DNA of 41,809 bases from JBGTNQ01 sp964646785 (GTDB taxonomy: Bacteria; Patescibacteriota; Minisyncoccia; Phycocordibacterales; Zambryskibacteraceae). Positions 1 to 7,223 of this stretch are shown here, one piece after another (position 1 is the stretch's first letter; every line of letters starts with the position of its first letter). The notes under the pieces were generated by a model. The model was given only the letters and a program-made list of their open reading frames with translations, was not told the DNA's origin and did not search any database. Position numbers and translations under genes: made by a program. Where the stretch lies: NCBI GenBank assembly GCA_964646785.1, contig CAZYGU010000004.1, positions 1 through 41,809 of the forward strand, given 5' to 3'.

Positions 1-2551
1 CTTCAGGAAGAATCTTTGAGATAACTCCCTTGTTTCCGTGTCGTCCAGCAAGTTTATCTCCCACTGATACAGTTCGAAGTTGTGCAACTTCAATGTGAAT
101 TCTTTTAATAATTCCACTTTCAAGTTTATCTCCTTTTTCTCGTGAAAATACCTGTACTGAAACAATACGTCCACGCTTTCCTCCTTCCATTCTCTTTGAT
201 GTATCTTTTACATCACGAGCTTTTTCACCGAAGAGTGATCGTAGGAGTCTTTCTTCTGGTGTAAGTTGTGTTTCTCCTTTTGGAGTAATTTTCCCAACAA
301 GAATGTCACCTGATCGTACCTCAGCACCAACTCGAACGATACCATCCTCTGCAAGATTGCGAAGTTTACTTTCTCCCACATTTGGAATATCGCAGGTAGT
401 TACTTCTGGTCCAAGTTTTGTATCACGAACGTTTACAACAAACTCTTCAAGATGAATAGAGGTAAACTTACTTTCTTTTACTAATCGCTCAGAAAGAATG
501 ATCGCATCTTCGTAGTTCGAACCTGACCAACTCATGAATGCAATAAGAATGTTTTGTCCGATTGCCATCTGACCGTGTTCTGAAGTTGATGTATCAGCAA
601 GCACTTCGTTTCTCTTTACTTTTTGTCCAAGCTCAACAGATGGTCTCTGGTGAAACACAGTAAAGCTATTTGTACGTGAGAAGTTTACAAGCTTATAATC
701 TCTCTCTTTACCAGTTTTTTCGCTCTTTACAGTAATTTTCTTTCCATCAACATGAGTAACTGTACCTGCCTCTTCTGCATAAATAAGTCTTCCAATATCT
801 TTAACAGCATCCTCTTCAATACCAGTAGCAACAAGTGGTGCTTCTGGAACAATACAAGGAGTTCCTTGTCGTTGCATGTTTGATCCCATCAGTGCTCGGT
901 TCGCGTCGTCGTGATTAAGAAATGGAATCATAGATGTCGCAACTGAAAAAGCTTGGTTTGACGCAACATCGATATAACTCACCTGTGCTTTCTCGATTGA
1001 ACTTGGCTTACCTTGGTATCTCACCTCGACTTCATCGACAGAAATCATTCCGTTATCATCGTAAGGAGTTGCTGCGTGTGCAATATAAAACTTTTCTTCC
1101 TCAAGTGCGTTCAGGTACTCAATCTCGCCTGTTACTTTACCGTTCTTTACTTTTCCGTATGGAGTTTCAATCATGCCGAAATCATTCACTCGTGCGTATG
1201 TAGCAAGACGAAGAATAAGACCGATGTTTGGACCTTCAGGAGTTTGAATTGGACACAATCTTCCGTAGTGAGATGGGTGCACGTCTCGAACTTCAAATCC
1301 CGCTCGAGTTCGTGAAAGTCCACCAGGACCAAGCGCAGAGAGAGTTCTCAAGTGCTCAAGCTCTTGAAGAACATTTTCTTGTGCCATGAACTGTGACAAC
1401 TGGTTTGTTGTAAAAAATTCTTTGATACGTGCCTGAAGTGGTTTCGGACTGATGAATTGAACCGGTAGTGTTACATCTGTATCAACAGTAGACATTCGAT
1501 TCTGAATGTTTCTTTTGATTTGTGACATACCGACACGAATCTTTTGCTGGAACATCTCACCAACATATCGAACACGTCGACTTCCAAGATGATCAATATC
1601 ATCTTCCTTTGATCCAGGAGTAATATTGAGATGCACTACATGAGAAACAATAGTGAAAAGATCATCAAGAGAAATGGTTCTTCGCTCAATATCTTTATCG
1701 GCCATACTTTTCTCAAATCTACTATTGAAACGAAATCGTCCAACCATTGAAAGATCGTAACGCTCTGGTCCAAAAATTGACTCAAAGAATTCTTTTGCAT
1801 TTTCTGCAGTCGCTAGATCACCATCACGAAGTCTCTTATGAATTTCAATAAAAGCTTCTTCTTGTGTCTTTGCGTGATCCTTTGCAAGAGTTTTTTCAAT
1901 TGGCATTTGTGCACCAGGAACCTTTTCAAAAAGAGCAATAATATCTTTATCTGTCTTTGCACCAAATGCTCGAAGAAGCGTAGTTACTGGGAACTTACGC
2001 TTTTTATCGATACGAACATGCATGATTCCATCAAGATCAGTTTCTACCTCAATCCATGCTCCTCGAGTAGGAATAATCTTTGCACCGAATACTGTTCGTC
2101 CACGAATTTCCTGAGAAGTAAAAAATACTCCTGGTGAACGTGCGAGTTGCGGAACGACGACACGCTCAATACCACTGATCACGAATGTGCCGTGTGGTGT
2201 CATGAGAGGAAAGTCTGCCATGAAGATTTCCTGCTCTTTTGTAGATTTGACGATATGGTTCGTCAAACGTACTTTCACTTTAAGAGGAGCTTCATATGAA
2301 AGTTTATTGTCCTTTGCATAGTACTCATCGTACTTTGGTTCTGCGAGTTCGAAACCAACAAAGTCGAGGGTGAATTTCTTTTCAGAAAAGTCTTTGATTG
2401 AAGAAAATTCTTGGAATACTTCTTTGAGTCCAGTCTTAATCAACCAATCAAATGATTCCATCTGTGATGTAACCAGATTTGGAATATCTGTAAGCGGTTT
2501 CTTAAATTTACTAAAATACTTTTTCTCCTTCTTCAAAGTTTTTGTAGCCAT
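1..2551 (-). CDS. rpoB: DNA-directed RNA polymerase subunit beta (C-terminal part beyond window edge)
   Basis: Beta subunit of RNA polymerase, forming one side of the catalytic cleft. About 850 residues are visible from the ATG at 2551-2549 (MATKTLKKEKKYF); the frame is open to base 1, so the C-terminal third lies outside. Family blocks are clear: the rifampicin pocket (LSQFMAQENVLQELEHLRT, about 1325-1390), GRLCPIQTPEGPNIGLI, and SGSNYEDAIILSERL near 510. Within the rifampicin pocket the E. coli D516 position is Ala and R529 is Thr, both sites of resistance mutations in other bacteria. No Shine-Dalgarno sits at normal distance; a G-rich hairpin lies in the leader (2568-2590). trmD lies upstream on the same strand. 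Confidence 0.97.
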   Translation of the reverse strand, partial: MATKTLKKEKKYFSKFKKPLTDIPNLVTSQMESFDWLIKTGLKEVFQEFSSIKDFSEKKFTLDFVGFELAEPKYDEYYAKDNKLSYEAPLKVKVRLTNHIVKSTKEQEIFMADFPLMTPHGTFVISGIERVVVPQLARSPGVFFTSQEIRGRTVFGAKIIPTRGAWIEVETDLDGIMHVRIDKKRKFPVTTLLRAFGAKTDKDIIALFEKVPGAQMPIEKTLAKDHAKTQEEAFIEIHKRLRDGDLATAENAKEFFESIFGPERYDLSMVGRFRFNSRFEKSMADKDIERRTISLDDLFTIVSHVVHLNITPGSKEDDIDHLGSRRVRYVGEMFQQKIRVGMSQIKRNIQNRMSTVDTDVTLPVQFISPKPLQARIKEFFTTNQLSQFMAQENVLQELEHLRTLSALGPGGLSRTRAGFEVRDVHPSHYGRLCPIQTPEGPNIGLILRLATYARVNDFGMIETPYGKVKNGKVTGEIEYLNALEEEKFYIAHAATPYDDNGMISVDEVEVRYQGKPSSIEKAQVSYIDVASNQAFSVATSMIPFLNHDDANRALMGSNMQRQGTPCIVPEAPLVATGIEEDAVKDIGRLIYAEEAGTVTHVDGKKITVKSEKTGKERDYKLVNFSRTNSFTVFHQRPSVELGQKVKRNEVLADTSTSEHGQMAIGQNILIAFMSWSGSNYEDAIILSERLVKESKFTSIHLEEFVVNVRDTKLGPEVTTCDIPNVGESKLRNLAEDGIVRVGAEVRSGDILVGKITPKGETQLTPEERLLRSLFGEKARDVKDTSKRMEGGKRGRIVSVQVFSREKGDKLESGIIKRIHIEVAQLRTVSVGDKLAGRHGNKGVISKILPE

Positions 2552-2567
2552 AATTGTAGACAATGAA

Positions 2568-2590
2568 AACCCCTCCCTCTTTTAGGGGTT
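2568..2590 (-). terminator. Hairpin in the trmD-rpoB spacer (terminator or rpoB leader structure)
   Basis: Perfect 7-bp stem AACCCCT/AGGGGTT with a 9-nt loop, followed on the minus strand by TTTTC. It could end trmD transcription. It lies after a candidate rpoB promoter (2606-2633), so it may instead be a leader element masking the G-rich GAGGGAGGGG stretch upstream of the rpoB ATG. The U-tract is short, so termination would be weak. Confidence 0.45.
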
Positions 2591-2605
2591 GTTAATAAAA
2601 AACCT

Positions 2606-2633
2606 ATTATTAAATTAGTAAGAGTATAGACAA
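2606..2633 (-). promoter_or_regulatory. Candidate rpoB promoter
   Basis: Minus-strand TTGTCT (2633-2628), 16-bp spacer, AATAAT (2611-2606). Transcription would start near 2600, giving a leader of about 50 nt that contains the hairpin at 2568-2590. Confidence 0.4.
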
Positions 2634-2664
2634 GAGATACGAAACGAATTAAAACCGCAACTTT

Positions 2665-3319
2665 TTACTTCGTTTTCAGCCAGAACTCAATCTTGTTGAA
2701 GTGCNNNNNNNNNNNNNNNNNNNNNNNNNNNNNNNNNNNNNNNNNNNNNNNNNNNNNNNNNNNNNNNNNNNNNNNNNNNNNNNNNNNNNNNNNNNNNNNN
2801 NNNNGAAACCCTACTTTCTTCTAATGAATCAAAATTTCCCAGAACTCCTTTCACTTGTCGCGCCATACTATCAATCATAAGCATTGCTGGTAACTCCCCT
2901 CCGGTAAGTACAAATGGGCCGATAGAAATATCATCCATTTTGAAAACTTTTTTAATACGAGCATCTATCCCCTCGTATCTTCCAGAAACAATGATGACAT
3001 TCTTATACACCTTTGCTGTTTTCTGTGCATATTCATTAGTAAACTGCTTTCCACCAGGACTAAGGAAAATAATTTTCACTTTTTTGCTTTTCCCTTTTGC
3101 TTTTGCAATAGCTTTAATAACAGGAAGTGCTTGAATGACCATTCCAGGACCACCACCAAATGGAGGTCTATCTACTCTCGCATGTTTATCTTCAGTAAAA
3201 TCCCTTGGATTATAAAACTTTATCTTGATCTTTTTATCTTCAATGGCACGTTTAATGATCGATTCACCAATATAGGAATCAAATGCACCCGGAAACAGTG
3301 TGATTACATGAAAATTCAT
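2665..3319 (-). CDS. trmD: tRNA (guanine-37-N1)-methyltransferase TrmD, split by an assembly gap
   Basis: Methylates G37 of tRNAs with S-adenosylmethionine (SPOUT fold), preventing +1 frameshifts. It starts at ATG 3319 (MNFHVITLFPGAFDSYIGES). Family motifs: GGGPGMVIQALPV, IIFLSPGGKQFTNEYAQ, GRYEGIDAR, and DISIGPFVLTGGELPAM of the trefoil knot. The coding sequence runs into 100 Ns at 2705-2804. Reading straight through the Ns gives an implausible tail ending at 2687. Shifting by one frame gives HFNKIEFWLKTK and a TAA at 2667-2665, which matches how TrmD proteins end (SGNHxxIxxW), so I place the end at 2665. A TATAAG box 7 nt before the ATG suggests a leaderless mRNA. RimM, the usual neighbour, is absent. 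Confidence 0.93.
2705..2804. other. Assembly gap of 100 N inside trmD
   Basis: Exactly 100 N, the conventional placeholder for a gap of unknown length. The flanking TrmD frames match only if the true length is a multiple of 3, so the real size is not 100. The missing part corresponds to roughly 30-36 residues. Confidence 0.95.
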
Positions 3320-3385
3320 ATGAAATCTTATACGTGCTAGCTTATAGGTTTTAGCTTTAGAATTCAAATACAAAATATTTGTTTT

Positions 3386-3391
3386 TATAAT
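3386..3391 (+). promoter_or_regulatory. Promoter of the small membrane protein gene at 3451
   Basis: TTCAAA (3363-3368), 17-bp spacer, consensus TATAAT (3386-3391). Transcription should start near 3398, leaving a leader of about 50 nt before the GTG at 3451. Confidence 0.55.
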
Positions 3392-3450
3392 CTCAATATG
3401 TTTTGATTACAAAAGAAGTTCTTCAATCATCCAACCGGGGGGATTTGCAC

Positions 3451-3756
3451 GTGAGAAATAAAGCAAGTTTTTTCAGAACGATGAGCATTGGTGTGCTAAC
3501 GTGCATAGTGTTCATATGTATCGCACTTGCAATTTCTGACATCATCATGATACCAGGCACACGGTTTGCTCGCACTTCAGCACAAATAATGATTATCTGG
3601 ATTGTGCTGCAGTATGCAGGCTACTATCTGTGGGACATCATCGAGTGGAACACAAGAAACATTCCATTTCTTCTTAAGAAATTTTCTCAATTTTGGGATG
3701 AGAAATTTACCGGAGAAAGCTCAAAGGATATGACAACGAGTGACCTCCACTATTAA
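3451..3756 (+). CDS. Small two-TM membrane protein, unknown function
   Basis: I do not recognise the family. From GTG 3451 it encodes 101 residues (VRNKASFFRTMS...). Two hydrophobic helices are visible (about 10-32, VLTCIVFICIALAISDIIM, and about 45-63, IMIIWIVLQYAGYYLWDI), followed by a polar charged tail. An in-frame TTG at 3403 is possible, but the GTG has a G-rich Shine-Dalgarno (GGGGGGA) about 7 nt upstream and fits better. It lies alone on the plus strand between minus-strand trmD and khpA, with its own promoter and a strong shared terminator. It resembles the other short plus-strand genes of the window in having a leader and a ribosome binding site, unlike the housekeeping genes. Confidence 0.65.
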   Translation: MRNKASFFRTMSIGVLTCIVFICIALAISDIIMIPGTRFARTSAQIMIIWIVLQYAGYYLWDIIEWNTRNIPFLLKKFSQFWDEKFTGESSKDMTTSDLHY

Positions 3757-3760
3757 CAAA

Positions 3761-3795
3761 AAAACACCACGAACTTAGTAAGTTCGTGGTGTTTT
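3761..3795. terminator. Bidirectional terminator between the 3451 gene and khpA
   Basis: Long inverted repeat: AAAACACCACGAACTTA pairs with TAAGTTCGTGGTGTTTT. A-run on the left and T-run on the right, so it can stop transcription from both sides of these convergent genes. Confidence 0.85.
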
Positions 3796-3806
3796 CTCTT
3801 TCACAA

Positions 3807-4136
3807 TTACAAATTTAAATCTTCAACCGCTTGATCAAAATCTTTCATCTGAGAACCAATACTCATACTACCCCCACTTGACCCTTTTCCACCTTCAGGC
3901 TCATTAATTTTCAAATTTACTCGTGCATTGTTTTTCATTCCAACCACTCGTAGAAGGGTACGAATTGCTTTGGCAGTATTTCCCGATCTTCCAATGATTT
4001 TACCCATATCTGCACCATTCACATCAAGCGTGATAAGGACACCCATTTCATCGACGGTGCGATTAATCTTCACATCATCTGGGTTATCAACTAATGACTT
4101 AACTACATGTTCTAAAAAAGCTACATCTCGTTCCAT
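3807..4136 (-). CDS. khpA: KH-domain RNA-binding protein KhpA
   Basis: Small single-KH-domain RNA-binding protein (KhpA/YlqC family), 109 residues. The KH signature IIGRSGNTAKAIRTLLR (GxxG loop = GRSG, about 48-51) is intact and followed by the beta strand ARVNLKI. The family is usually 75-80 residues; here a Gly/Ser-rich linker and acidic tail (GGKGSSGGSMSIGSQMKDFDQ) add about 25. In many bacteria khpA lies between rpsP and rimM-trmD. Here rpsP is directly upstream, separated by a hairpin, and trmD is downstream after an intervening plus-strand gene. Confidence 0.92.
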   Translation of the reverse strand: MERDVAFLEHVVKSLVDNPDDVKINRTVDEMGVLITLDVNGADMGKIIGRSGNTAKAIRTLLRVVGMKNNARVNLKINEPEGGKGSSGGSMSIGSQMKDFDQAVEDLNL

Positions 4137-4210
4137 AGTATCGTGATTATTCTTTTAATCCGGCGATCAGTGACTGAGGAACATTATACCAATTTTTGAA
4201 GCAGACATCA

Positions 4211-4243
4211 AACAAAACCATGGGTATTACCCATGGTTTTGTT
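4211..4243 (-). terminator. Hairpin after rpsP
   Basis: Perfect stem ACAAAACCATGGGTA/TACCCATGGTTTTGT (4212-4226 with 4228-4242) just after the rpsP stop and before khpA. The U-tract is imperfect (TTTTGTTTG), so read-through into khpA is likely. Confidence 0.7.
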
Positions 4244-4247
4244 GTCA

Positions 4248-4760
4248 TTATACTTGTGGAGTTTCCTCTGGCGCAGCTTCTGGTTCAGGTGCTGCCTCTG
4301 TCTCAACACTGGTTTCAACTGGAGCTTTTGCTGCCTCCTCAGCTGCAAGTGCTTCAGCTTCTGCTTGAGCTTTCGCTGCGAGAGCTTCTGCTTGAGCGGC
4401 TTCTGCTTCAGCACGCTTAGCTTGTGCCTCTGCCTCCGCTTTCTCTAAGGCGGCCTTTTCTTCAGCAAGCTTTGCTTCGGTTTTGTAAGGAGCTTTTCGA
4501 GGAAGAACATTAACCTTTTTTCCTTCAATAACTTTATGTGAGATAAGGAGGTTCTTAAGAGTATCAGAGAGCTGTGCTCCTTTTCCTACCCACTCTTTAA
4601 TCCGTTCTCCCTGGAACATTTCAGTTTTCTTTCGTGGATCATATGAACCAAGTACTTCATGAAACTTTCCGCTCTTGGTACTGTTTTTTGAGTCAGTCAA
4701 AACAACACGAAATGTTGGCTCGTGCTTGCGACCTACTCGTTGTAATCGAATTTTTAACAT
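4248..4760 (-). CDS. rpsP: 30S ribosomal protein bS16 with long Ala/Glu tail
   Basis: Ribosomal protein bS16, 170 residues from ATG 4760 (MLKIRLQRVGRKHEPTFRVV). The core family fold occupies residues 1-85 (LGSYDPRKK, RIKEWVGKGAQLSDTLKNLL). Residues about 95-145 form an uninterrupted Ala/Glu/Lys heptad-like run predicted to be a long helix, then a Pro/Glu/Ala end. The family is normally 80-90 residues, so the tail nearly doubles it. The start is fixed by a near-consensus promoter ending 7 nt before the ATG. Confidence 0.96.
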   Translation of the reverse strand: MLKIRLQRVGRKHEPTFRVVLTDSKNSTKSGKFHEVLGSYDPRKKTEMFQGERIKEWVGKGAQLSDTLKNLLISHKVIEGKKVNVLPRKAPYKTEAKLAEEKAALEKAEAEAQAKRAEAEAAQAEALAAKAQAEAEALAAEEAAKAPVETSVETEAAPEPEAAPEETPQV

Positions 4761-4767
4761 GAACGCT

Positions 4768-4796
4768 ATAGTAACAGAAGCAATAGCAGTGGTCAA
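4768..4796 (-). promoter_or_regulatory. rpsP promoter with leaderless geometry
   Basis: Minus-strand TTGACC (4796-4791), exactly 17 bp, TACTAT (4773-4768), then 7 nt to the ATG at 4760. Transcription should begin at or next to the A of the start codon, leaving no room for a ribosome binding site. It is the best-formed example of this pattern in the window. Confidence 0.75.
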
Positions 4797-4846
4797 CTGA
4801 AAGTGCCAAATAGTCTATTTTCTGCTATATTAGGTGAAATTGACCA

Positions 4847-6772
4847 ATGAGTAGCGAACAAACGTACACAGGTACAGTAACCGTAAGCGGACGAGGAGTC
4901 GGCTATTTTACTGTTGAAGGATTTGATGACGATATCGAGATTCAGACCCCTCTTCTTAAAACAGCTCTCAACAACGACGAAGTCGAGATCAAAATATTAC
5001 CTGCACAAGAAGGAGTTCGTAGACAAGGTGAAGTTGTCACGCTCATAAAACGTGCAAAAACTCGTTTTGTAGGAACCTTAAATCAAACAAAAGATTTCTT
5101 TTTCTTAAAACCAGACGATCGTCGTATGTATCGCGATATTTTTGTACATGTTTCAAACTCAAAAGGCGCTAAAGATGGAGAAAAAGTGTTAGTTGAAATA
5201 ACCGGATGGAAAGACCCGATGAAAAGTCCTGAAGGTACTGTGCTTCGTATCCTCGGAAGAAAAGGGGTTCATGAGGTTGAAATGGAAGCAATTATTCTCG
5301 AACGAGGATTTGAGGATACATTTCCAAAAGAAGTTGAAGAGGATGCAGAGCGCATCGCAAAAGAAAAACAAGCTGATTGGCAGAACGAAATTGCACGTCG
5401 AAAAGATTTTCGTGGCACTCTAACATTTACCATCGATCCTGCTGATGCAAAAGACTTTGATGACGCATTATCATTCAAAAAACTTCCAGATGGAAAGTAC
5501 GAAATTGGTGTTCATATTGCAGATGTATCGCACTACGTTGAACCAGGAACAATTCTTGATCGAGAAGCAATTAAAAGAGGAACCTCTGTATACCTTGTTG
5601 ACCGAACAATTCCTATGCTTCCCGAGATTCTCTCAAACGGGTTATGCAGTTTAAACCCGGATGTCGAGCGATTCACCTTTTCTGCTGTATTCATTATGGA
5701 CGATCAAGGAACTGTATTTGAAAAATGGTTTGGTAGAACCGTCATTCATTCTGACAAGAGATTTTCATATGAAGAAGCACAGGCTGTACTTGATGCAAAA
5801 CAAGGACTCTATTTTGATGAGCTTAATATCATGAATAACATTGCAAAAAAACTTCAAGTAGAGAAGTTTAAAAATGGTGCAATTGAATTTGAAACAGAAG
5901 AAGTAAAATTTGAACTCGACAGCGAAGGACGACCTATTCGTGTATATAAAAAAATTCGTCAGGACACGAACAAAATGATCGAGGAATACATGTTGCTTGC
6001 CAACCGAGAAGTGGCCGAATATATGTTCACAAATATTGAAAAAACAAAATCAAAAGGTGCGTTTGTGTACCGTATTCATGATGAACCAAACAAAGAGAAA
6101 ATCATGAATCTAAATATTTTCGTAAAAGCATTAGGCTATGATCTTGATGCTGAGGACGGTGAAGTGACCGCATCAGATCTCAATAACCTCATGAAACAGG
6201 TTGATGGAAAACCAGAAGAGGCACTCATAAAAACAGCAGCAATTCGATCAATGGCAAAAGCAGTATATTCAACACGAAATATTGGGCATTTCGGTCTTGG
6301 ATTTGAATATTATACCCACTTCACTTCCCCAATCAGAAGATACCCAGATATCATGGTTCATCGATTTGTATCTCGTTTTCTTGAACAGGGACCTATCGAG
6401 CAAAATGAAATGGTAAAGTATGAAAATATGGCTGCTGATGCTTCGCAAAAAGAAATTTCTGCCGCTGAAGCTGAACGAGCGTCAATCAAGTATAAGCAAG
6501 TAGAATTTATGCTTGGAAAAATAGGACAAGAGTTTGACGCTACTGTTTCTGGTGTGTCTGAATGGGGTATTTATGTTGAAGAAGTAGAAACAAAAGCCGA
6601 AGGAATGGTGCGTCTCAAAAACATGACAGACGATCTTTATATTCTTGATGAAAAAAACTACGCAATCGTCGGTTCTACAAATAAAAAGAAATTCACTTTA
6701 GGTGATAGTGTCCGAGTAAAACTTATTGACGCAAATCTTGATAAAAAAATTCTTGATTTTGCTTTTGCATAA
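4847..6772 (+). CDS. rnr: Ribonuclease R (RNase II/R family 3'-5' exoribonuclease)
   Basis: Processive 3'-to-5' exoribonuclease that degrades structured RNA, 641 residues. Order: N-terminal cold-shock OB domains (about 5-150), the RNB catalytic domain with its metal-binding aspartates in TIDPADAKDFDDA (about 195-207), GVHIADVSHYV, the TSVYLVDRTIPMLPEILSNGLCSLNP block, HFTSPIRRYPDIMVHR, and a C-terminal S1 domain (about 560-641, EFDATVSGVSEWGIYVEE). It lacks the extra basic N- and C-terminal extensions of enterobacterial RNase R. A TATATT box lies upstream (4826-4831), with GGTG before the ATG. It is divergent from rpsP. Confidence 0.95.
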   Translation: MSSEQTYTGTVTVSGRGVGYFTVEGFDDDIEIQTPLLKTALNNDEVEIKILPAQEGVRRQGEVVTLIKRAKTRFVGTLNQTKDFFFLKPDDRRMYRDIFVHVSNSKGAKDGEKVLVEITGWKDPMKSPEGTVLRILGRKGVHEVEMEAIILERGFEDTFPKEVEEDAERIAKEKQADWQNEIARRKDFRGTLTFTIDPADAKDFDDALSFKKLPDGKYEIGVHIADVSHYVEPGTILDREAIKRGTSVYLVDRTIPMLPEILSNGLCSLNPDVERFTFSAVFIMDDQGTVFEKWFGRTVIHSDKRFSYEEAQAVLDAKQGLYFDELNIMNNIAKKLQVEKFKNGAIEFETEEVKFELDSEGRPIRVYKKIRQDTNKMIEEYMLLANREVAEYMFTNIEKTKSKGAFVYRIHDEPNKEKIMNLNIFVKALGYDLDAEDGEVTASDLNNLMKQVDGKPEEALIKTAAIRSMAKAVYSTRNIGHFGLGFEYYTHFTSPIRRYPDIMVHRFVSRFLEQGPIEQNEMVKYENMAADASQKEISAAEAERASIKYKQVEFMLGKIGQEFDATVSGVSEWGIYVEEVETKAEGMVRLKNMTDDLYILDEKNYAIVGSTNKKKFTLGDSVRVKLIDANLDKKILDFAFA

Positions 6773-6776
6773 ATCA

Positions 6777-6804
6777 TTGCGAAAACAGTATACATTTGTA
6801 CAAT
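6777..6804 (+). promoter_or_regulatory. Promoter of the small gene at 6870
   Basis: TTGCGA (6777-6782), 16-bp spacer, TACAAT (6799-6804), beginning just after the rnr stop. It gives a leader of about 58 nt that carries the Shine-Dalgarno. Confidence 0.55.
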
Positions 6805-6869
6805 AACAGAAGATAGGAATAATCCTCGTTCTTCACCCACTCCCCCTCCTACTTGAGGTAGCTTAGTTT

Positions 6870-7172
6870 ATGATAATCGCTGTTGTCTACGTAAAAGGTG
6901 ACACGGACCATGGTGCACTACGTAAGGCTTGTGTCGAGATCGACGACAAGAAGGAGCGTGAACTCGGAATTCTCACTACATGGAGAAAGAAAAGTTGGCG
7001 AAAGGCACAGAGATGGGGTTTTAGTTCCCCACTTTTTGGAAATGAGCAGTGGATCGATGTTGGAGCTACCCATGACACTGGACATGGTGTCATCGGAGTA
7101 TTCGATACAACAATTCCTAGTCACCGTGACGAGATCAACAGGCTCATGGAGAGTGAGGCTGTACCAGCATAA
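6870..7172 (+). CDS. Small soluble protein, unknown function
   Basis: 100 residues, no family recognised. MIIAVVYVKGDTDHGAL at the start is strand-forming. A Lys/Arg/Trp-rich middle (TTWRKKSWRKAQRWGF) is followed by NEQWIDVGATHDTGHGVIGVFD. No signal peptide or membrane segment. The ATG is preceded by GAGGTA (6855-6860) at 9 nt. It has its own promoter and a strong terminator, so it is monocistronic. Base composition is somewhat richer in G+C than the flanking rnr and smc. Confidence 0.7.
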   Translation: MIIAVVYVKGDTDHGALRKACVEIDDKKERELGILTTWRKKSWRKAQRWGFSSPLFGNEQWIDVGATHDTGHGVIGVFDTTIPSHRDEINRLMESEAVPA

Positions 7173-7174
7173 TA

Positions 7175-7210
7175 AAAAGGGCGTCTGATGTATACATTAG
7201 ACGCCCTTTT
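7175..7210. terminator. Bidirectional terminator between the 6870 gene and smc
   Basis: 18-bp inverted repeat around GGGCGTCT/AGACGCCC, flanked by AAAA and TTTT. It sits between convergent genes. Confidence 0.9.
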
Positions 7211-7223
7211 ATAATATGAAATA

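Noticed and set aside
4196..4448. Three plus- and minus-strand frames rich in Leu/Gln over the rpsP tail
   Set aside because: They are antisense or shifted readings of the repetitive Ala/Glu tail codons of bS16.
6826..6850. Pyrimidine-rich CCCACTCCCCCTCC before the 6870 gene as an rRNA-like or riboswitch element
   Set aside because: No partner strand for a stable fold is visible nearby beyond the Shine-Dalgarno region; too little to call.
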